NCBI GenBank assembly: GCA_030625685.1
Contig: DAOUQJ010000005.1
Coordinates: 62,001 to 126,000 of the forward strand
Direction: 5' to 3'
Length of the DNA: 64,000 nt
Origin: Oscillospiraceae bacterium
Lineage (GTDB): Bacteria; Bacillota; Clostridia; Oscillospirales; Oscillospiraceae
The notes beneath the pieces are model-generated. The model saw only the letters and a program-made list of their open reading frames with translations, made no database searches and was not told the DNA's origin. Made by a program: the position numbers and the translations under genes. Of this stretch, positions 34,522 through 43,951 are shown one piece after another (within the stretch, counting starts at the first letter, position 1; the number at the start of each line of letters is the position of its first letter).

Positions 34522-34923
34522 TTATACTATGACGGCTCCATTAATATTTGTGAATACATTTCCTTTCATTTCATTTTTATTCATTGCAGTAATAACAGTA
34601 TTGTTTTTTACATTTACTACAAAGGCCGAATCATCCATGATAATCAAGGTATCCTCTAAACGCTTTTGATCAGCCAATCGAACTGCTTCGTTTAATCGTT
34701 CTAAATTCTCTGCACTCAAATTTATTTGATGATGCACTGCTCGTTTCATAGCATGTTTAGAAAAATCAACACCTTTATTTTCATTCAGGTTTTTTTTCAA
34801 CAGTTCATGAAATGAAGGCAATCCTTTTTCAGTTTTTAATTGCTTTGAGTCAGGTTCTTTTGGTAGCGTTGTAGGCTTTCCTACAGCAATTGACCGATAA
34901 TGGGAGAGTCTAAAATCATCCAT
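34522..34923 (-). CDS. Conserved flagellar-operon protein, TIGR02530 type
   Basis: 133 residues. It has a polar N-terminus and a conserved C-terminal part (FSKHAMKRAVHHQINLSAENLERLNEAVRLADQKRLEDTLIIMDDSAFVVNVKNNTVITAM). It occurs in Firmicutes between flgD and flgE, as here. The molecular function of the family is not established; it probably helps hook assembly. Confidence 0.85.
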   Translation of the reverse strand: MDDFRLSHYRSIAVGKPTTLPKEPDSKQLKTEKGLPSFHELLKKNLNENKGVDFSKHAMKRAVHHQINLSAENLERLNEAVRLADQKRLEDTLIIMDDSAFVVNVKNNTVITAMNKNEMKGNVFTNINGAVIV

Positions 34924-34937
34924 GAAAAAATCTCTCC

Positions 34938-35693
34938 TTATGATAAAGTTTTCGTAGCCATAGGCTTATATACGCTTTTTTGGCCATCCTTTGTGGTGAC
35001 AACTACATTAAAATAATATTGAGTATTCGGTTTTAATCCAATGATGGTCAAACTATCTACACCTTGTATGTCTTTTGCACCAAATTGAATCCCATTTTCT
35101 ACAGCTTCTACTGTATCAAAATTTTCATTTTCCGAATAATAAACCGTGTAAGTTAATCCTGAAGAAATTTGTTCATCTTCAGTTGGCACTTGCCAGTTAA
35201 CCGTCGCTGAGTCGCTTTTGATTTCAGTAATTTCGAGTGGATAGTTTTCAGATGAAATAGCACTGTCAGTTTGACTGCTTTGTCCAGTTTCCACTGACAT
35301 AATTTGCTCTAGTGTGTACTTTTTTCCACCAATGTATAAAATAAACTCATTGTCTACTAAGGACACCTTTTGAACAGATCCAGTCGTGGAATCCAGATCG
35401 CCATCCACTGAAAATCGAGATGCTGTCACAGTCTTACCAACCAAAGATAAAGCGTACGAAGTTTTTGAATAAGTCGCCATTTGCTCCATTTGCTGCATAT
35501 TTGAAAAAGTAGCCATTTGATCAATCATATCACTATTATCCATCGGATTCGTAAAATCCTGATTCTGCATTTGCGTCACCAATAGATTAATGAAATCCAT
35601 TTGGTCCATTTGAGCATTATCCGTTTTATCGGTAAAGACAGCATCATAAACATTTCCATTTCCCTGTGCATGCGATGTTGGTCCAACATTCAT
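34938..35693 (-). CDS. flgD: FlgD, hook-capping scaffold protein, with fibronectin-III-like C-terminus
   Basis: 251 residues. The capping N-terminus is DNAQMDQMDFINLLVTQMQNQDFTNPMDNSDMIDQMATFSNMQQMEQM. Residues about 150-245 resemble a fibronectin type III module (ITEIKSDSATVNWQVPTEDEQ, YTVYYSENENF, LKPNTQYYFNVVV), where other FlgD proteins carry a tudor-like and an Ig-like domain. It sits at the growing hook tip. It is encoded between fliK and the TIGR02530 gene. Confidence 0.93.
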   Translation of the reverse strand: MNVGPTSHAQGNGNVYDAVFTDKTDNAQMDQMDFINLLVTQMQNQDFTNPMDNSDMIDQMATFSNMQQMEQMATYSKTSYALSLVGKTVTASRFSVDGDLDSTTGSVQKVSLVDNEFILYIGGKKYTLEQIMSVETGQSSQTDSAISSENYPLEITEIKSDSATVNWQVPTEDEQISSGLTYTVYYSENENFDTVEAVENGIQFGAKDIQGVDSLTIIGLKPNTQYYFNVVVTTKDGQKSVYKPMATKTLS

Positions 35694-35707
35694 TGTATTT
35701 CTCCTTT

Positions 35708-36943
35708 CTAAATATATATCGCATTCGAAACAACCGCTTGCACATCGTTCTGCTGTTCAAACTCTTCTTCCATCACCTGTGCTGTATTTTCAGAATTAGA
35801 TGGTGTATGTTTCCATCTGAACGCTCGTTCTTGATGTGAAAATGACTGTTCCATCATAGAATACTGTTCTGATTGATTTGTAGCTTGAACGCTCTGTTGT
35901 GCACGATTCACTTCTACCTGCATTGGACGAAGTGAATCACGAAGAGAAGATAATTCTTCATTGATTAACTTTGCGGTCTGAGAATTTGCAGTTACAATAT
36001 CCAATACAGTTTTGCCTTCTTCCTGGGTTAATGTCACGGTCACTTCTCCCAAAGATTCAGGCGATAATTTCAGCGTAAATGTTTGCAAATCTTGCACCAA
36101 ATGTTTTTGGATCCCTGTTGTCAATTGGGGCAATAATTTTTCCTCTGTTTGACCAGATAAGATTTTTTGTTGCACCAAATCCAACTTTGTTAATTTTTGT
36201 GACGCAGATTCTTGCTGTAACAAGTTCATCGGAATCTCTTCACGGTTTCTGTTTTGTGCTTTGGTTTGATTTCTCATTGACTCTTTAACAGCAATTAAAT
36301 CCTTTGAATAATTATGCTTAAATTCCAAAGATTGTTCAGCCTGTCCATCAAACTTGCTTTGTACAATCAAACTTTTAAGTTCTTGTGAAGATAAATTTTC
36401 TGACTTATTTTGAAACTGCAGTGATGTCAATTTCGATAGCTCTAGCGTCTTTGCTTTTAAGACTTGCTGCTCAGTGCTCTGCAACTTAGGTTGTATCATT
36501 GTTTCAAACGCTTTTTCTGTTTGCATTTGTTTTTGATCTATTATTTGCTCTTGTCCCTCTGAAACAATTCCTTTTGTTTGCATTGCGCCATTATTCAGCA
36601 AAGAACTAATCACATGGTTTGAATCTACATTCATAGAAATTTCAGATTGTGTAGTTAATTGCAAGTTCAATTGTTGCACATTGGGCATAGGTACATTAAG
36701 GTGGCTTTGTTGCATTTGCATCCATAACTCTGATTGGTGCTCAAACTCTTCAGCTGCTTCATCGAGTGTATCCACAGGTTCAGTTCCAAGATTTAATTGC
36801 AACTCTTTACCATTTTTCATCAAATTCATAAGCAATGCATCAAACTGGCTCACCATTGCACCATCAGCCGAAACTGCCTGTCCTCTAGTGCATGATTGAT
36901 TTGACAAATGCATCTCTTGCATGTGTAGTTGTGTACATTCCAT
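35708..36943 (-). CDS. fliK: FliK, hook-length control protein
   Basis: 411 residues from ATG 36943 behind GGGGGTGAG; a TTG at 36961 is rejected. The long N-terminal part is Gln/Leu/Ser-rich and low in complexity, as expected for an unfolded ruler. The C-terminal domain (about 285-350) carries LVQDLQTFTLKLSPESLGEVTVTLTQEEGKTVLDIV and LRDSLRPMQVEVNRAQ, the FliK_C signature that flips FlhB specificity. Confidence 0.92.
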   Translation of the reverse strand: MECTQLHMQEMHLSNQSCTRGQAVSADGAMVSQFDALLMNLMKNGKELQLNLGTEPVDTLDEAAEEFEHQSELWMQMQQSHLNVPMPNVQQLNLQLTTQSEISMNVDSNHVISSLLNNGAMQTKGIVSEGQEQIIDQKQMQTEKAFETMIQPKLQSTEQQVLKAKTLELSKLTSLQFQNKSENLSSQELKSLIVQSKFDGQAEQSLEFKHNYSKDLIAVKESMRNQTKAQNRNREEIPMNLLQQESASQKLTKLDLVQQKILSGQTEEKLLPQLTTGIQKHLVQDLQTFTLKLSPESLGEVTVTLTQEEGKTVLDIVTANSQTAKLINEELSSLRDSLRPMQVEVNRAQQSVQATNQSEQYSMMEQSFSHQERAFRWKHTPSNSENTAQVMEEEFEQQNDVQAVVSNAIYI

Positions 36944-37008
36944 ACTCTCACCCCCTTTCAATATTTACATATCAACTACACAATGACTTATTATTTCATG
37001 ATGAATAC

Positions 37009-37458
37009 TTAGACTTTTTTATCGTGCATGCCACGCACAATTTGCTCAGACACCTCCAGTTCCCATGCTTTTTGTTGTGAAACTTTGTGTTCATTGCGTT
37101 GCTTTGTTTCCAGCTTATCAAGTCCAGAAAGTTCTTGATACAACGCTAAAACAACTTTTTTCTGCTCAGCTATCTCTTTCTGCTTTAATATAATTGATTG
37201 GTTTAATTCTATTAATTGATGCGTCATATTTTGAAGGATAAACTGGTATGATTGTAGTTCACTAACCATAATTCCCTCTATTTGTTTTTTTTGTAATACA
37301 GACCAAGTCGTTTCTTTTTGAGTGATCAAACACTCTATTTGTTCCTCCAAGTCTCTCTCTTGATTAGTCAAATGTGTTAAACTCACTTTTTCTTTTGAAA
37401 GTATTTGCTCTTTATAGTTCTGAATTCTTTCTAAGGAAAATGTAAACTGTTTCATCAA
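37009..37458 (-). CDS. fliJ: FliJ, export ATPase-associated coiled-coil protein
   Basis: 149 residues, almost entirely coiled coil (FTFSLERIQNYKEQILSKEKVSLTHLTNQERDLEEQIE). FliJ resembles the gamma stalk of F-ATPases and links the FliI ring to FlhA. The short, charged, helical pattern and its place right after fliI identify it. It lies 8 bp from fliI. Confidence 0.9.
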   Translation of the reverse strand: MMKQFTFSLERIQNYKEQILSKEKVSLTHLTNQERDLEEQIECLITQKETTWSVLQKKQIEGIMVSELQSYQFILQNMTHQLIELNQSIILKQKEIAEQKKVVLALYQELSGLDKLETKQRNEHKVSQQKAWELEVSEQIVRGMHDKKV

Positions 37459-37466
37459 TCAATTCC

Positions 37467-38789
37467 TCATTGCACAACTTGTGCCATCATATGTATTGTA
37501 TCATCAATCGAAAATGATTCATCAACCTCTTGCGACAAAAATGTTAATATCTCTTCCATACTAGCTATCGCTTCATCCAATTTTGGATCAGTTCCTGGTT
37601 TATATGCTCCAATCGCAATTAAGTCTTCATTTTCCTGATACAACGCCAACATATTTCTCAAACGATTTGCATATTCTTTATGTTCTGTGTTTGCAATTAC
37701 ATTCATCAATCTACTTACGCTATTTAGCACATCAACTGCTGGATATTGATTTTTTGCAGCAATCTTACGAGACAAAATAATATGTCCATCTATAATACCC
37801 CTGACGGTATCTGCTACCGGCTCATTGGTGTCATCACCTTCTACCAACACAGTATAAATACCTGTAATTGAACCCACTTCAAAGTTACCAGAACGCTCTA
37901 ACAATTTTGGCAGTTCCGAATATATAGAAGGAGTATAGCCTCTAGCAACTGGTGCCTCTCCTGTACTTAAACCAATTTCACGCTGTGCCATTGCAAAACG
38001 CGTTAACGAATCCATCATCAGCAGAACATCTTTACCTTGTTTTTGGAAATACTCTGCTATTGCCGTAGCTGTTTGTGCGCATTTATATCGCATCATAGCT
38101 GGTTGGTCTGAAGTTGCTACTACTAAAATAGATCGTTTTCTGCCTAACTCACCCAAATCTCTATGTATGAAATCTACGACTTCTCTTCCCCGTTCACCAA
38201 CTAAAGCAATAACGTTGATATCAGCTTGCACATTACGAGCAATCATACCCATCAGGGTACTCTTACCTACACCTGATCCAGCAAAAATCCCTATCCTTTG
38301 CCCTTTTCCTATGGTAAGTAGTCCATCAATACATTTAACACCAAGTTGCATAGTGTTTGAAATAGAAGGGCGCTCAAGTGGATTTGTAGGCACGCCTCGA
38401 ATGGAAATCAGCTCACCATCTTCTAATTGCAATTCTCCATCCATAGGTTTACCTAATGCATCTACAGTACGTCCTATCAAATCTTGACTGACAGCTATAT
38501 TTAATTTTTTCCCTGTATTAATCACTGGTGAACCATAACCTATTCCGTCATGATCTTCATATGGCATAAGATATGCTTTCTTTTCCGATATTCCAACAAC
38601 TTCACAAATTAAAGGTTTACCTCTGTTATCTCGTGTGATGTGACATATATCTCCCATGCTACAAACCAAACCCGAAACTTCAATAGTAAGTCCAACAATT
38701 TTGTTTACTTTCCCTTCTCTCGATTTAAGGTCTAATAATTGTAACATCTCATGATATTGCTTCATTTGAAAAAATGCATCAACTTTCAT
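37467..38789 (-). CDS. fliI: FliI, flagellum-specific export ATPase
   Basis: 440 residues. Walker A is GIFAGSGVGKSTLMGMIAR, Walker B is around VLLMMDSLTRFAMAQREIG, and the family motif GEAPVARGYTPSIYSELPKLLERSG is complete. It forms a hexamer at the base of the export gate with FliH and FliJ. The closeness to F1-beta subunits is resolved by the flagellar context. Confidence 0.97.
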   Translation of the reverse strand: MKVDAFFQMKQYHEMLQLLDLKSREGKVNKIVGLTIEVSGLVCSMGDICHITRDNRGKPLICEVVGISEKKAYLMPYEDHDGIGYGSPVINTGKKLNIAVSQDLIGRTVDALGKPMDGELQLEDGELISIRGVPTNPLERPSISNTMQLGVKCIDGLLTIGKGQRIGIFAGSGVGKSTLMGMIARNVQADINVIALVGERGREVVDFIHRDLGELGRKRSILVVATSDQPAMMRYKCAQTATAIAEYFQKQGKDVLLMMDSLTRFAMAQREIGLSTGEAPVARGYTPSIYSELPKLLERSGNFEVGSITGIYTVLVEGDDTNEPVADTVRGIIDGHIILSRKIAAKNQYPAVDVLNSVSRLMNVIANTEHKEYANRLRNMLALYQENEDLIAIGAYKPGTDPKLDEAIASMEEILTFLSQEVDESFSIDDTIHMMAQVVQ

Positions 38790-38800
38790 ATTTTGCCCCC

Positions 38801-39571
38801 TTAGCCTAATGATTCCAATGGGTTTTGAAATGCTTTTCTCAAATTCTCTGCTTGCACAGATATCGTAGCAACCAAAGTTTCCTCTTCAGCTGTAATACGG
38901 CAGGTATCAATATTCGCACTTGAAGGAATCACTTTAGATGATCCCAATGGACGGCTGTTCTCCAATTCTTGTTGCAGCACTTCAACTAATTGTGTCAATT
39001 GATTAGAAACTTCTATTTCAAGCCATGACGCATTATGAAAGTCTTGCAATGCATCTTGAATTAATGGAATCATCAACGTATCATTTGCTTTCAACTTTTG
39101 CTGAATTAGCTTTTCAGCTATATCAATAGCAAAAAACTTTAATTCGTCGGCGTAACGTTGCAAATAGAGATTTTGTTGCTCTTGCATCAATTGCAACGTT
39201 GCATCTGTATTGCGTAACATTTCCTGAATTCGACCACGCTCTTCTGCTTTCACTTCTTCAACAGCCATTTGTCGAGCTTTCAAAACTTCTTGTTGCACAA
39301 TTGATTGTAGCTCATCAGAATATAGTTCAATCAATTCTTCTCTAGTCAATTCAGGAACAGGTGGTTCTTGCGAAGCGGAAGAAAGCTGATCTCCAATTTC
39401 ATCGTTTTTTTTCATTTCAGTGGGAGCATTATTATAAAAAGCATTCTGTTGAGAATCTTCAAAATCATTACTTTGTGTTTGGTTACTATTACAGTTAGGC
39501 AGCACTACATCGGGAATACTTACTATTCGATCTTCCACAGAAGATGTAGCACTTTTATATACACTAGGCAA
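38801..39571 (-). CDS. fliH: FliH, export ATPase regulator
   Basis: 256 residues from TTG 39571, nine bases after AGGAGG and overlapping the fliG stop by 8. A polar, low-conservation N-terminus leads into the helical stalk (EELIELYSDELQSIVQQEVLKARQMAVEEVKAEERGRIQEM) and a C-terminal domain like the F-ATPase delta subunit. It dimerises and tethers FliI to the C-ring. Confidence 0.9.
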   Translation of the reverse strand: MPSVYKSATSSVEDRIVSIPDVVLPNCNSNQTQSNDFEDSQQNAFYNNAPTEMKKNDEIGDQLSSASQEPPVPELTREELIELYSDELQSIVQQEVLKARQMAVEEVKAEERGRIQEMLRNTDATLQLMQEQQNLYLQRYADELKFFAIDIAEKLIQQKLKANDTLMIPLIQDALQDFHNASWLEIEVSNQLTQLVEVLQQELENSRPLGSSKVIPSSANIDTCRITAEEETLVATISVQAENLRKAFQNPLESLG

Positions 39572-40586
39572 TGATTACATCCTCCTCTCCACCACGAGAC
39601 AAGACAATTTCGCCTGTTTCTTCTAGTGAACGAATAATGTTAACAATTTGTTGTTGCGCTGCCTCTACATCTTTTAAGCGCACATTTCGTAAATATTGAA
39701 TATCTTCCAATATTCCTTCTTTGGCACGTGAAGAAACATTACTAAGTAAAAGATCCTTAATTTCGTCGGTAGATCCTTTGATTGCGACTGTAAGAATTTG
39801 ATTATCCACTTCTCGCAACACACGTTGTATAGACATATCATCCAAATTGACAATATCTTCAAATACAAACATAAGTTTACGAATATTCTCTGAAAGATCT
39901 GGATGACTCTTTCCAAGTTCATCAAATATATATTTCTCAGTTGTACGATCTGTATGATTCATAATGTCAGCTACATAGTTTATTCCGCCAATTTCTGTCA
40001 TGTCGACAGTCACAACTGTATCAAACGCTTTCTCTAAGACTACCTCAACCAACTCTACGATTTCAGGTGATACACTATCTAAATGAGCTATGCGTTTGAT
40101 TACATCTAATTGAATATCTTTAGGTAATTCTGTAATCGCTTTAGAAGCCTGCTCGGCTCTAGCATATGATAAAATAAATGCAATGGTTTGTGGGTGCTCA
40201 TTTTGTAGCATCATCATCAACGTCTTATAATTAGCATCTCGCACAAACGAGAAGGCTCGACTTTGCATGGCTTGCGAAATCCTATCCATAAAATTTCCAG
40301 CCTGCTGAGCTCCAAATGCTTTTTCCAAAACTTCTCTAGCATAAAATGCGCCACCTTCTGCAATAGCCTTATGTGTTACACACATACCATAAAAGTCATC
40401 AACAATTTCTTGCATACGTTCCGAAGGCATTTTTTCCAATCTGGCTACTTCTAAGGATAGTTTTTCAATCTCATCTTCACGCAAATGTTTATATACTGCA
40501 GATGCTTGCTCTGTTCCTAGTGCAACAATAACTGCAGCAGCACGAGTTGACGCCATTAATTTTTTACTTTTTTTCGCAGCTGCCAC
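39564..40586 (-). CDS. fliG: FliG, rotor switch protein
   Basis: 340 residues from GTG 40586, ten bases after AGGAGG; a TTG two codons upstream is too close to that site. The N-terminal FliF-binding part, the middle domain (ALNEHPQTIAF-like LQNEHPQTIAFILSYARAEQAS) and the torque-generating C-terminal helix (FEDIVNLDDMSIQRVLREVDNQILTVAIKGS) are all present. It meets MotA and sits on FliM. Confidence 0.96.
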   Translation of the reverse strand: MAAAKKSKKLMASTRAAAVIVALGTEQASAVYKHLREDEIEKLSLEVARLEKMPSERMQEIVDDFYGMCVTHKAIAEGGAFYAREVLEKAFGAQQAGNFMDRISQAMQSRAFSFVRDANYKTLMMMLQNEHPQTIAFILSYARAEQASKAITELPKDIQLDVIKRIAHLDSVSPEIVELVEVVLEKAFDTVVTVDMTEIGGINYVADIMNHTDRTTEKYIFDELGKSHPDLSENIRKLMFVFEDIVNLDDMSIQRVLREVDNQILTVAIKGSTDEIKDLLLSNVSSRAKEGILEDIQYLRNVRLKDVEAAQQQIVNIIRSLEETGEIVLSRGGEEDVIIA

Positions 40587-40588
40587 AA

Positions 40589-42196
40589 TCAATCATCCTC
40601 CTTCAACCAGGCACGAATTAGATTTGCAGTAACTTCTGGGTTTTGATTTACAAAATCTCGCATTTCATCAAGAATAGCTACTTCTGCGGCATTTATTTGA
40701 GATGCCTCCGAAAGTTGACGTTTATAATTTTCTATTTCTTGTTGCGCTAGACTAACGCCATCATCCGATCCATTTTCGCTTTTTTGAGATTTTTTGTTTT
40801 TCCTTTTTCTCCTTAAAACAAAGAAAAGGACTGCTAGCAATAGAATTAAACCTGCCACGCCAATTCCAGCATACATCAAAATCGTCTGATTTTGATACCA
40901 AATTTGATCTTCTGTCGGATCAGTAATATTACCATCATCCACAACCGCACCCACATAAGAAGATACAAAAACTTGTTGTGGGTCAATATCAGCACTGGCC
41001 GAAATCAAACTAATCAACTCTGCTGTTTCAGCTGAAGTCAAATCGTCATCTTTCACCATTACAGATGCAGTGGCCCGCTCAAGCACAGCATTCCCTTTTT
41101 CAATTTGACGCTTAATATATGAATAGTCAATATCTGTATTCCAAGTATAATATGTAGTGTTATCTTCATTGGGATTTGGTTGATATCCATAAGTAGGAAT
41201 GTCAGTATTGTTTTCTTCTCCAACAATACCACCAACAGTCACACTGTCATTGATAACATATGCTCCACTAGTTCCAGTTACATAACCGCCTCCACCTTCA
41301 CCATTTTCATCCACTGGTTTTTCTAATAAATCCAGTTGTTCCGTAATCATTTTATCGTAATTTAAGGTGACTTTTGCAACCGCCACCACCCCATCAACCC
41401 CGTAGCGCGGACTTAATACTCGAACAATGTTATCTTCAATTTGCTTTTGAACCATTTGTTCTAATTCAAGATTCTGAACTGTAGTCATGCCTAACGTATT
41501 TCCATCTTCTTTGCCAACCATCTCAAGTGCAGTTTTTGCATCTACGACTGTCACGTTCTCTGGCTTTAAGTTAGGTACAGCTGCGGCGACTAAATTCTTT
41601 AAAGAAGTTACTTGCGTTGGTGATAACAACTTACCTGGCTTCATCGTAAGCAAAATACTTGCTGTAGCATTTTCATCATTTGTTACCTGTTCCCAAACGT
41701 AGTCACTAGTTTCTGGGAGATAAATTGTAACTGCAGCATTATTTACATCCCATACGCGTTTTAGTGTGTCTTGAACACGATCTTGCAACTGATATTCTAA
41801 CCACTGTTGCCTTTCCGATTCTGTACTCGTCATACTAGAGTGACTTGTATAAACATCATAAGATAGTGCTGTTTGCGGATATCCTTTACCAGCTAAAGTA
41901 AGTAACAAAGCATCATACTGGTCTTTAGGAACCAATATTTCAGCGTTAGCATTCAATTCAGCTTCTACACCCATTTCTTTTAAGACTTGATATATTTCAC
42001 TCGCTTCGTTTTGATCAATATTTTGATATAAAACCCTATAATTTGAGTTTTGCATTTGAAAGACAAGAGTCAATATAATAGAGAAAACAACAACAGACCC
42101 TAACACGGCAAGTGTTATGGTTCTATTCTTTTTTGACATATTCTTGGAGTATTTTTTTAACTTATCCCAATACTCTTTAAAATTCAACTGATCCAA
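40589..42196 (-). CDS. fliF: FliF, MS-ring protein
   Basis: 535 residues. Two membrane helices (about 27-46 and 440-460) flank a periplasmic region with YscJ-like ring-building motifs (YRVLYQNIDQNEASEIYQVLKEMGVEAEL, ERQQWLEYQLQDRVQDTLKRV). The cytoplasmic C-terminus (LDEMRDFVNQNPEVTANLIRAWLKED) binds FliG. It starts at TTG 42196 behind GAGGTG. Confidence 0.96.
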   Translation of the reverse strand: MDQLNFKEYWDKLKKYSKNMSKKNRTITLAVLGSVVVFSIILTLVFQMQNSNYRVLYQNIDQNEASEIYQVLKEMGVEAELNANAEILVPKDQYDALLLTLAGKGYPQTALSYDVYTSHSSMTSTESERQQWLEYQLQDRVQDTLKRVWDVNNAAVTIYLPETSDYVWEQVTNDENATASILLTMKPGKLLSPTQVTSLKNLVAAAVPNLKPENVTVVDAKTALEMVGKEDGNTLGMTTVQNLELEQMVQKQIEDNIVRVLSPRYGVDGVVAVAKVTLNYDKMITEQLDLLEKPVDENGEGGGGYVTGTSGAYVINDSVTVGGIVGEENNTDIPTYGYQPNPNEDNTTYYTWNTDIDYSYIKRQIEKGNAVLERATASVMVKDDDLTSAETAELISLISASADIDPQQVFVSSYVGAVVDDGNITDPTEDQIWYQNQTILMYAGIGVAGLILLLAVLFFVLRRKRKNKKSQKSENGSDDGVSLAQQEIENYKRQLSEASQINAAEVAILDEMRDFVNQNPEVTANLIRAWLKEDD

Positions 42197-42250
42197 CGTG
42201 TTAAATTCACCTCATACTCAACCAATTGTAAAACAAAACAACCAAAATAA

Positions 42251-42556
42251 TTAAATCTGCATCTGCATAATTTCTTTGTATGCATTGACAACTCTAGTGG
42301 TGAGCTGAGAAGTAGTTTGTACCATAGCAGTAGCTTTTAAGGAATTGATTTGCAATTGCGCTAAATCACTAACATTTCCGACTGCCAACTGCATACTATC
42401 CTCATTCGCATTCTGTTCAGCACTTTCTATTGCATTTATAGACTGCTCTAAAACATCAGAAAACGAAGTTTTTGTTGAGTTAGCATTAAACAACTTACCT
42501 ATGTTTTGAGATTTTTCATTGAATTCTATTGACTTTGTATCAATTATGTTATTCAT
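42251..42556 (-). CDS. fliE: FliE, MS-ring/rod junction protein
   Basis: 101 residues from ATG 42556 behind AAGAAGGTG; an in-frame start 21 bases earlier is rejected. The C-terminal signature is LAQLQINSLKATAMVQTTSQLTTRVVNAYKEIMQMQI. It is the first gene of the 24-kb operon. In most Firmicutes flgB and flgC stand directly before fliE; here they are 3.2 kb upstream, with a receptor and cheV between. Confidence 0.94.
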   Translation of the reverse strand: MNNIIDTKSIEFNEKSQNIGKLFNANSTKTSFSDVLEQSINAIESAEQNANEDSMQLAVGNVSDLAQLQINSLKATAMVQTTSQLTTRVVNAYKEIMQMQI

Positions 42557-42867
42557 AATACACCTTCTTACGCACAAAATTCAAAATTCATTTTAAATAC
42601 TCGCATACTATAGATTGTATAAAATTCCACTATTAGTAAAAAAAATATACAACAAATGAAAGAAAATTGTCTTATTCTGTCACTTGTTTTGTATTATACC
42701 TGTAATACATGAATTTGTAAAGCAATTTTTATTTTCTTATCTATCGAATAATTCTTGTTTTTTGTATAAATACATAAAATATTTTCTCTGTATTCAGATT
42801 TATTATTATTTATTACCAACTAATTAACTAACTATGATACTGCATAGTTTATATAATTGAAAAAAAA
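42557..42867. other. Promoter region ahead of fliE
   Basis: An A/T-rich gap of about 310 bp between fliE and the cheV terminator. It must contain the promoter of the long operon, but no pair of hexamers stood out, and no riboswitch-type c-di-GMP (GEMM) motif was recognised. Confidence 0.4.
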
Positions 42868-42896
42868 GTAAGGCGTACTATAATTTTCCGCCTTAC
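42860..42896 (-). terminator. Intrinsic terminator after cheV
   Basis: On the minus strand GTAAGGCG (42896-42889) pairs with CGCCTTAC (42875-42868) and a run of seven to eight T follows. It would stop transcription from the filament-side genes before fliE. Confidence 0.85.
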
Positions 42897-42917
42897 TCTA
42901 AAATTCTATTAAATTTT

Positions 42918-43829
42918 TTATTGAATAATTCGATCTAATACTTGAACCAGTCTCACAATTTCAGGTTTGGATATTTGCTCATCAGCCCCTACTTGTTCTC
43001 CCTTTTTTTTCATTTCATCACTAATAAGTGAGGAAAACAATACAACCGGCAAATCTTTTAAGATCTGATCCTCTTTAACTAATTTTGTTAAATGCAGACC
43101 ATCCATTTGAGGCATTTCAATATCAGTAATGATACATGCTACGTTATTTTCTATAGATTCATCCGATTCTTTCAGTTCAGATAGATAATTCCAAGCTTCC
43201 TGACCATTATTAACACGAAAAGTATTGTTATACCCAGCTCGATTAAGTGACTCAATCAACAATTTTGCAAGCATCATAGAATCTTCAGCAATTAATATTG
43301 GTTTATCCTGCGTGATTCTATCACCAATCTTATCAACATCTGACACCCGTATTCCTGAATCAGTAATCTCAGTCACAATTTTTTCAAAATCTAAAATTGT
43401 AATGAGACGTCCGTCATGCTCTGCAATTGCTGTTGCAACTCCCTCATGCTCACCATAAATGAGTTTATCTGTCTTTTTCATTTGTGTCCAAGAAATGCGA
43501 TCAATTCCAACAACGGTATGCACATGAAAGCTAAATTCTAGTCCATTGAATTTAGTTACTAAGAAAATATCACGCTCAGGATGTTCAGAAGGTGGTAACT
43601 TCAAATATCCAGCTAGATCAATTACAGTTAATACTTTATCGCGTGGCTTGAATACCCCTTCAATATTAGGGTGTGCTTTTTGCATCGGTTTCACAGGCAT
43701 AATTCTCATTATTTCTACTACTTTACCGACATTAATTCCAAATAGCTCGTCCCCTATGGTGAATTCCATAATTTCTAATTCATTGGTACCTGGTTCTAAC
43801 AATATCTCAGTTTGCTTTACACCTTCCAT
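42918..43829 (-). CDS. cheV: CheV, CheW-receiver fusion adaptor
   Basis: 303 residues from ATG 43829, nine bases after AAGGAGAG; the longer frame to 43886 is rejected. Residues 1-160 are a CheW domain (LEIMEFTIGDELFGINVGKVVEIM, KPRDKVLTVIDLAGYL). Residues 175-300 are a receiver domain (ILIAEDSMMLAKLL, CIITDIEMPQMDG, VVLFSSL, Lys in ISKPE). CheA phosphorylation adjusts coupling, aiding adaptation. Confidence 0.95.
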   Translation of the reverse strand: MEGVKQTEILLEPGTNELEIMEFTIGDELFGINVGKVVEIMRIMPVKPMQKAHPNIEGVFKPRDKVLTVIDLAGYLKLPPSEHPERDIFLVTKFNGLEFSFHVHTVVGIDRISWTQMKKTDKLIYGEHEGVATAIAEHDGRLITILDFEKIVTEITDSGIRVSDVDKIGDRITQDKPILIAEDSMMLAKLLIESLNRAGYNNTFRVNNGQEAWNYLSELKESDESIENNVACIITDIEMPQMDGLHLTKLVKEDQILKDLPVVLFSSLISDEMKKKGEQVGADEQISKPEIVRLVQVLDRIIQ

Positions 43830-43951
43830 ACAAAGTAACTCTCCTTCGCTCGTCAAAGTACATAACAGCAATCTTGCCAAATACAACCTGGATACAACAT
43901 CAAGTAAAATGCATTAATTACCAAGCAGTAGTCTTTAAATAGATTATCAAA

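Noticed and set aside
42557-42867. Possible c-di-GMP riboswitch before fliE
   Set aside because: No GEMM-type conserved loops or tetraloop receptor motif could be found on either strand.
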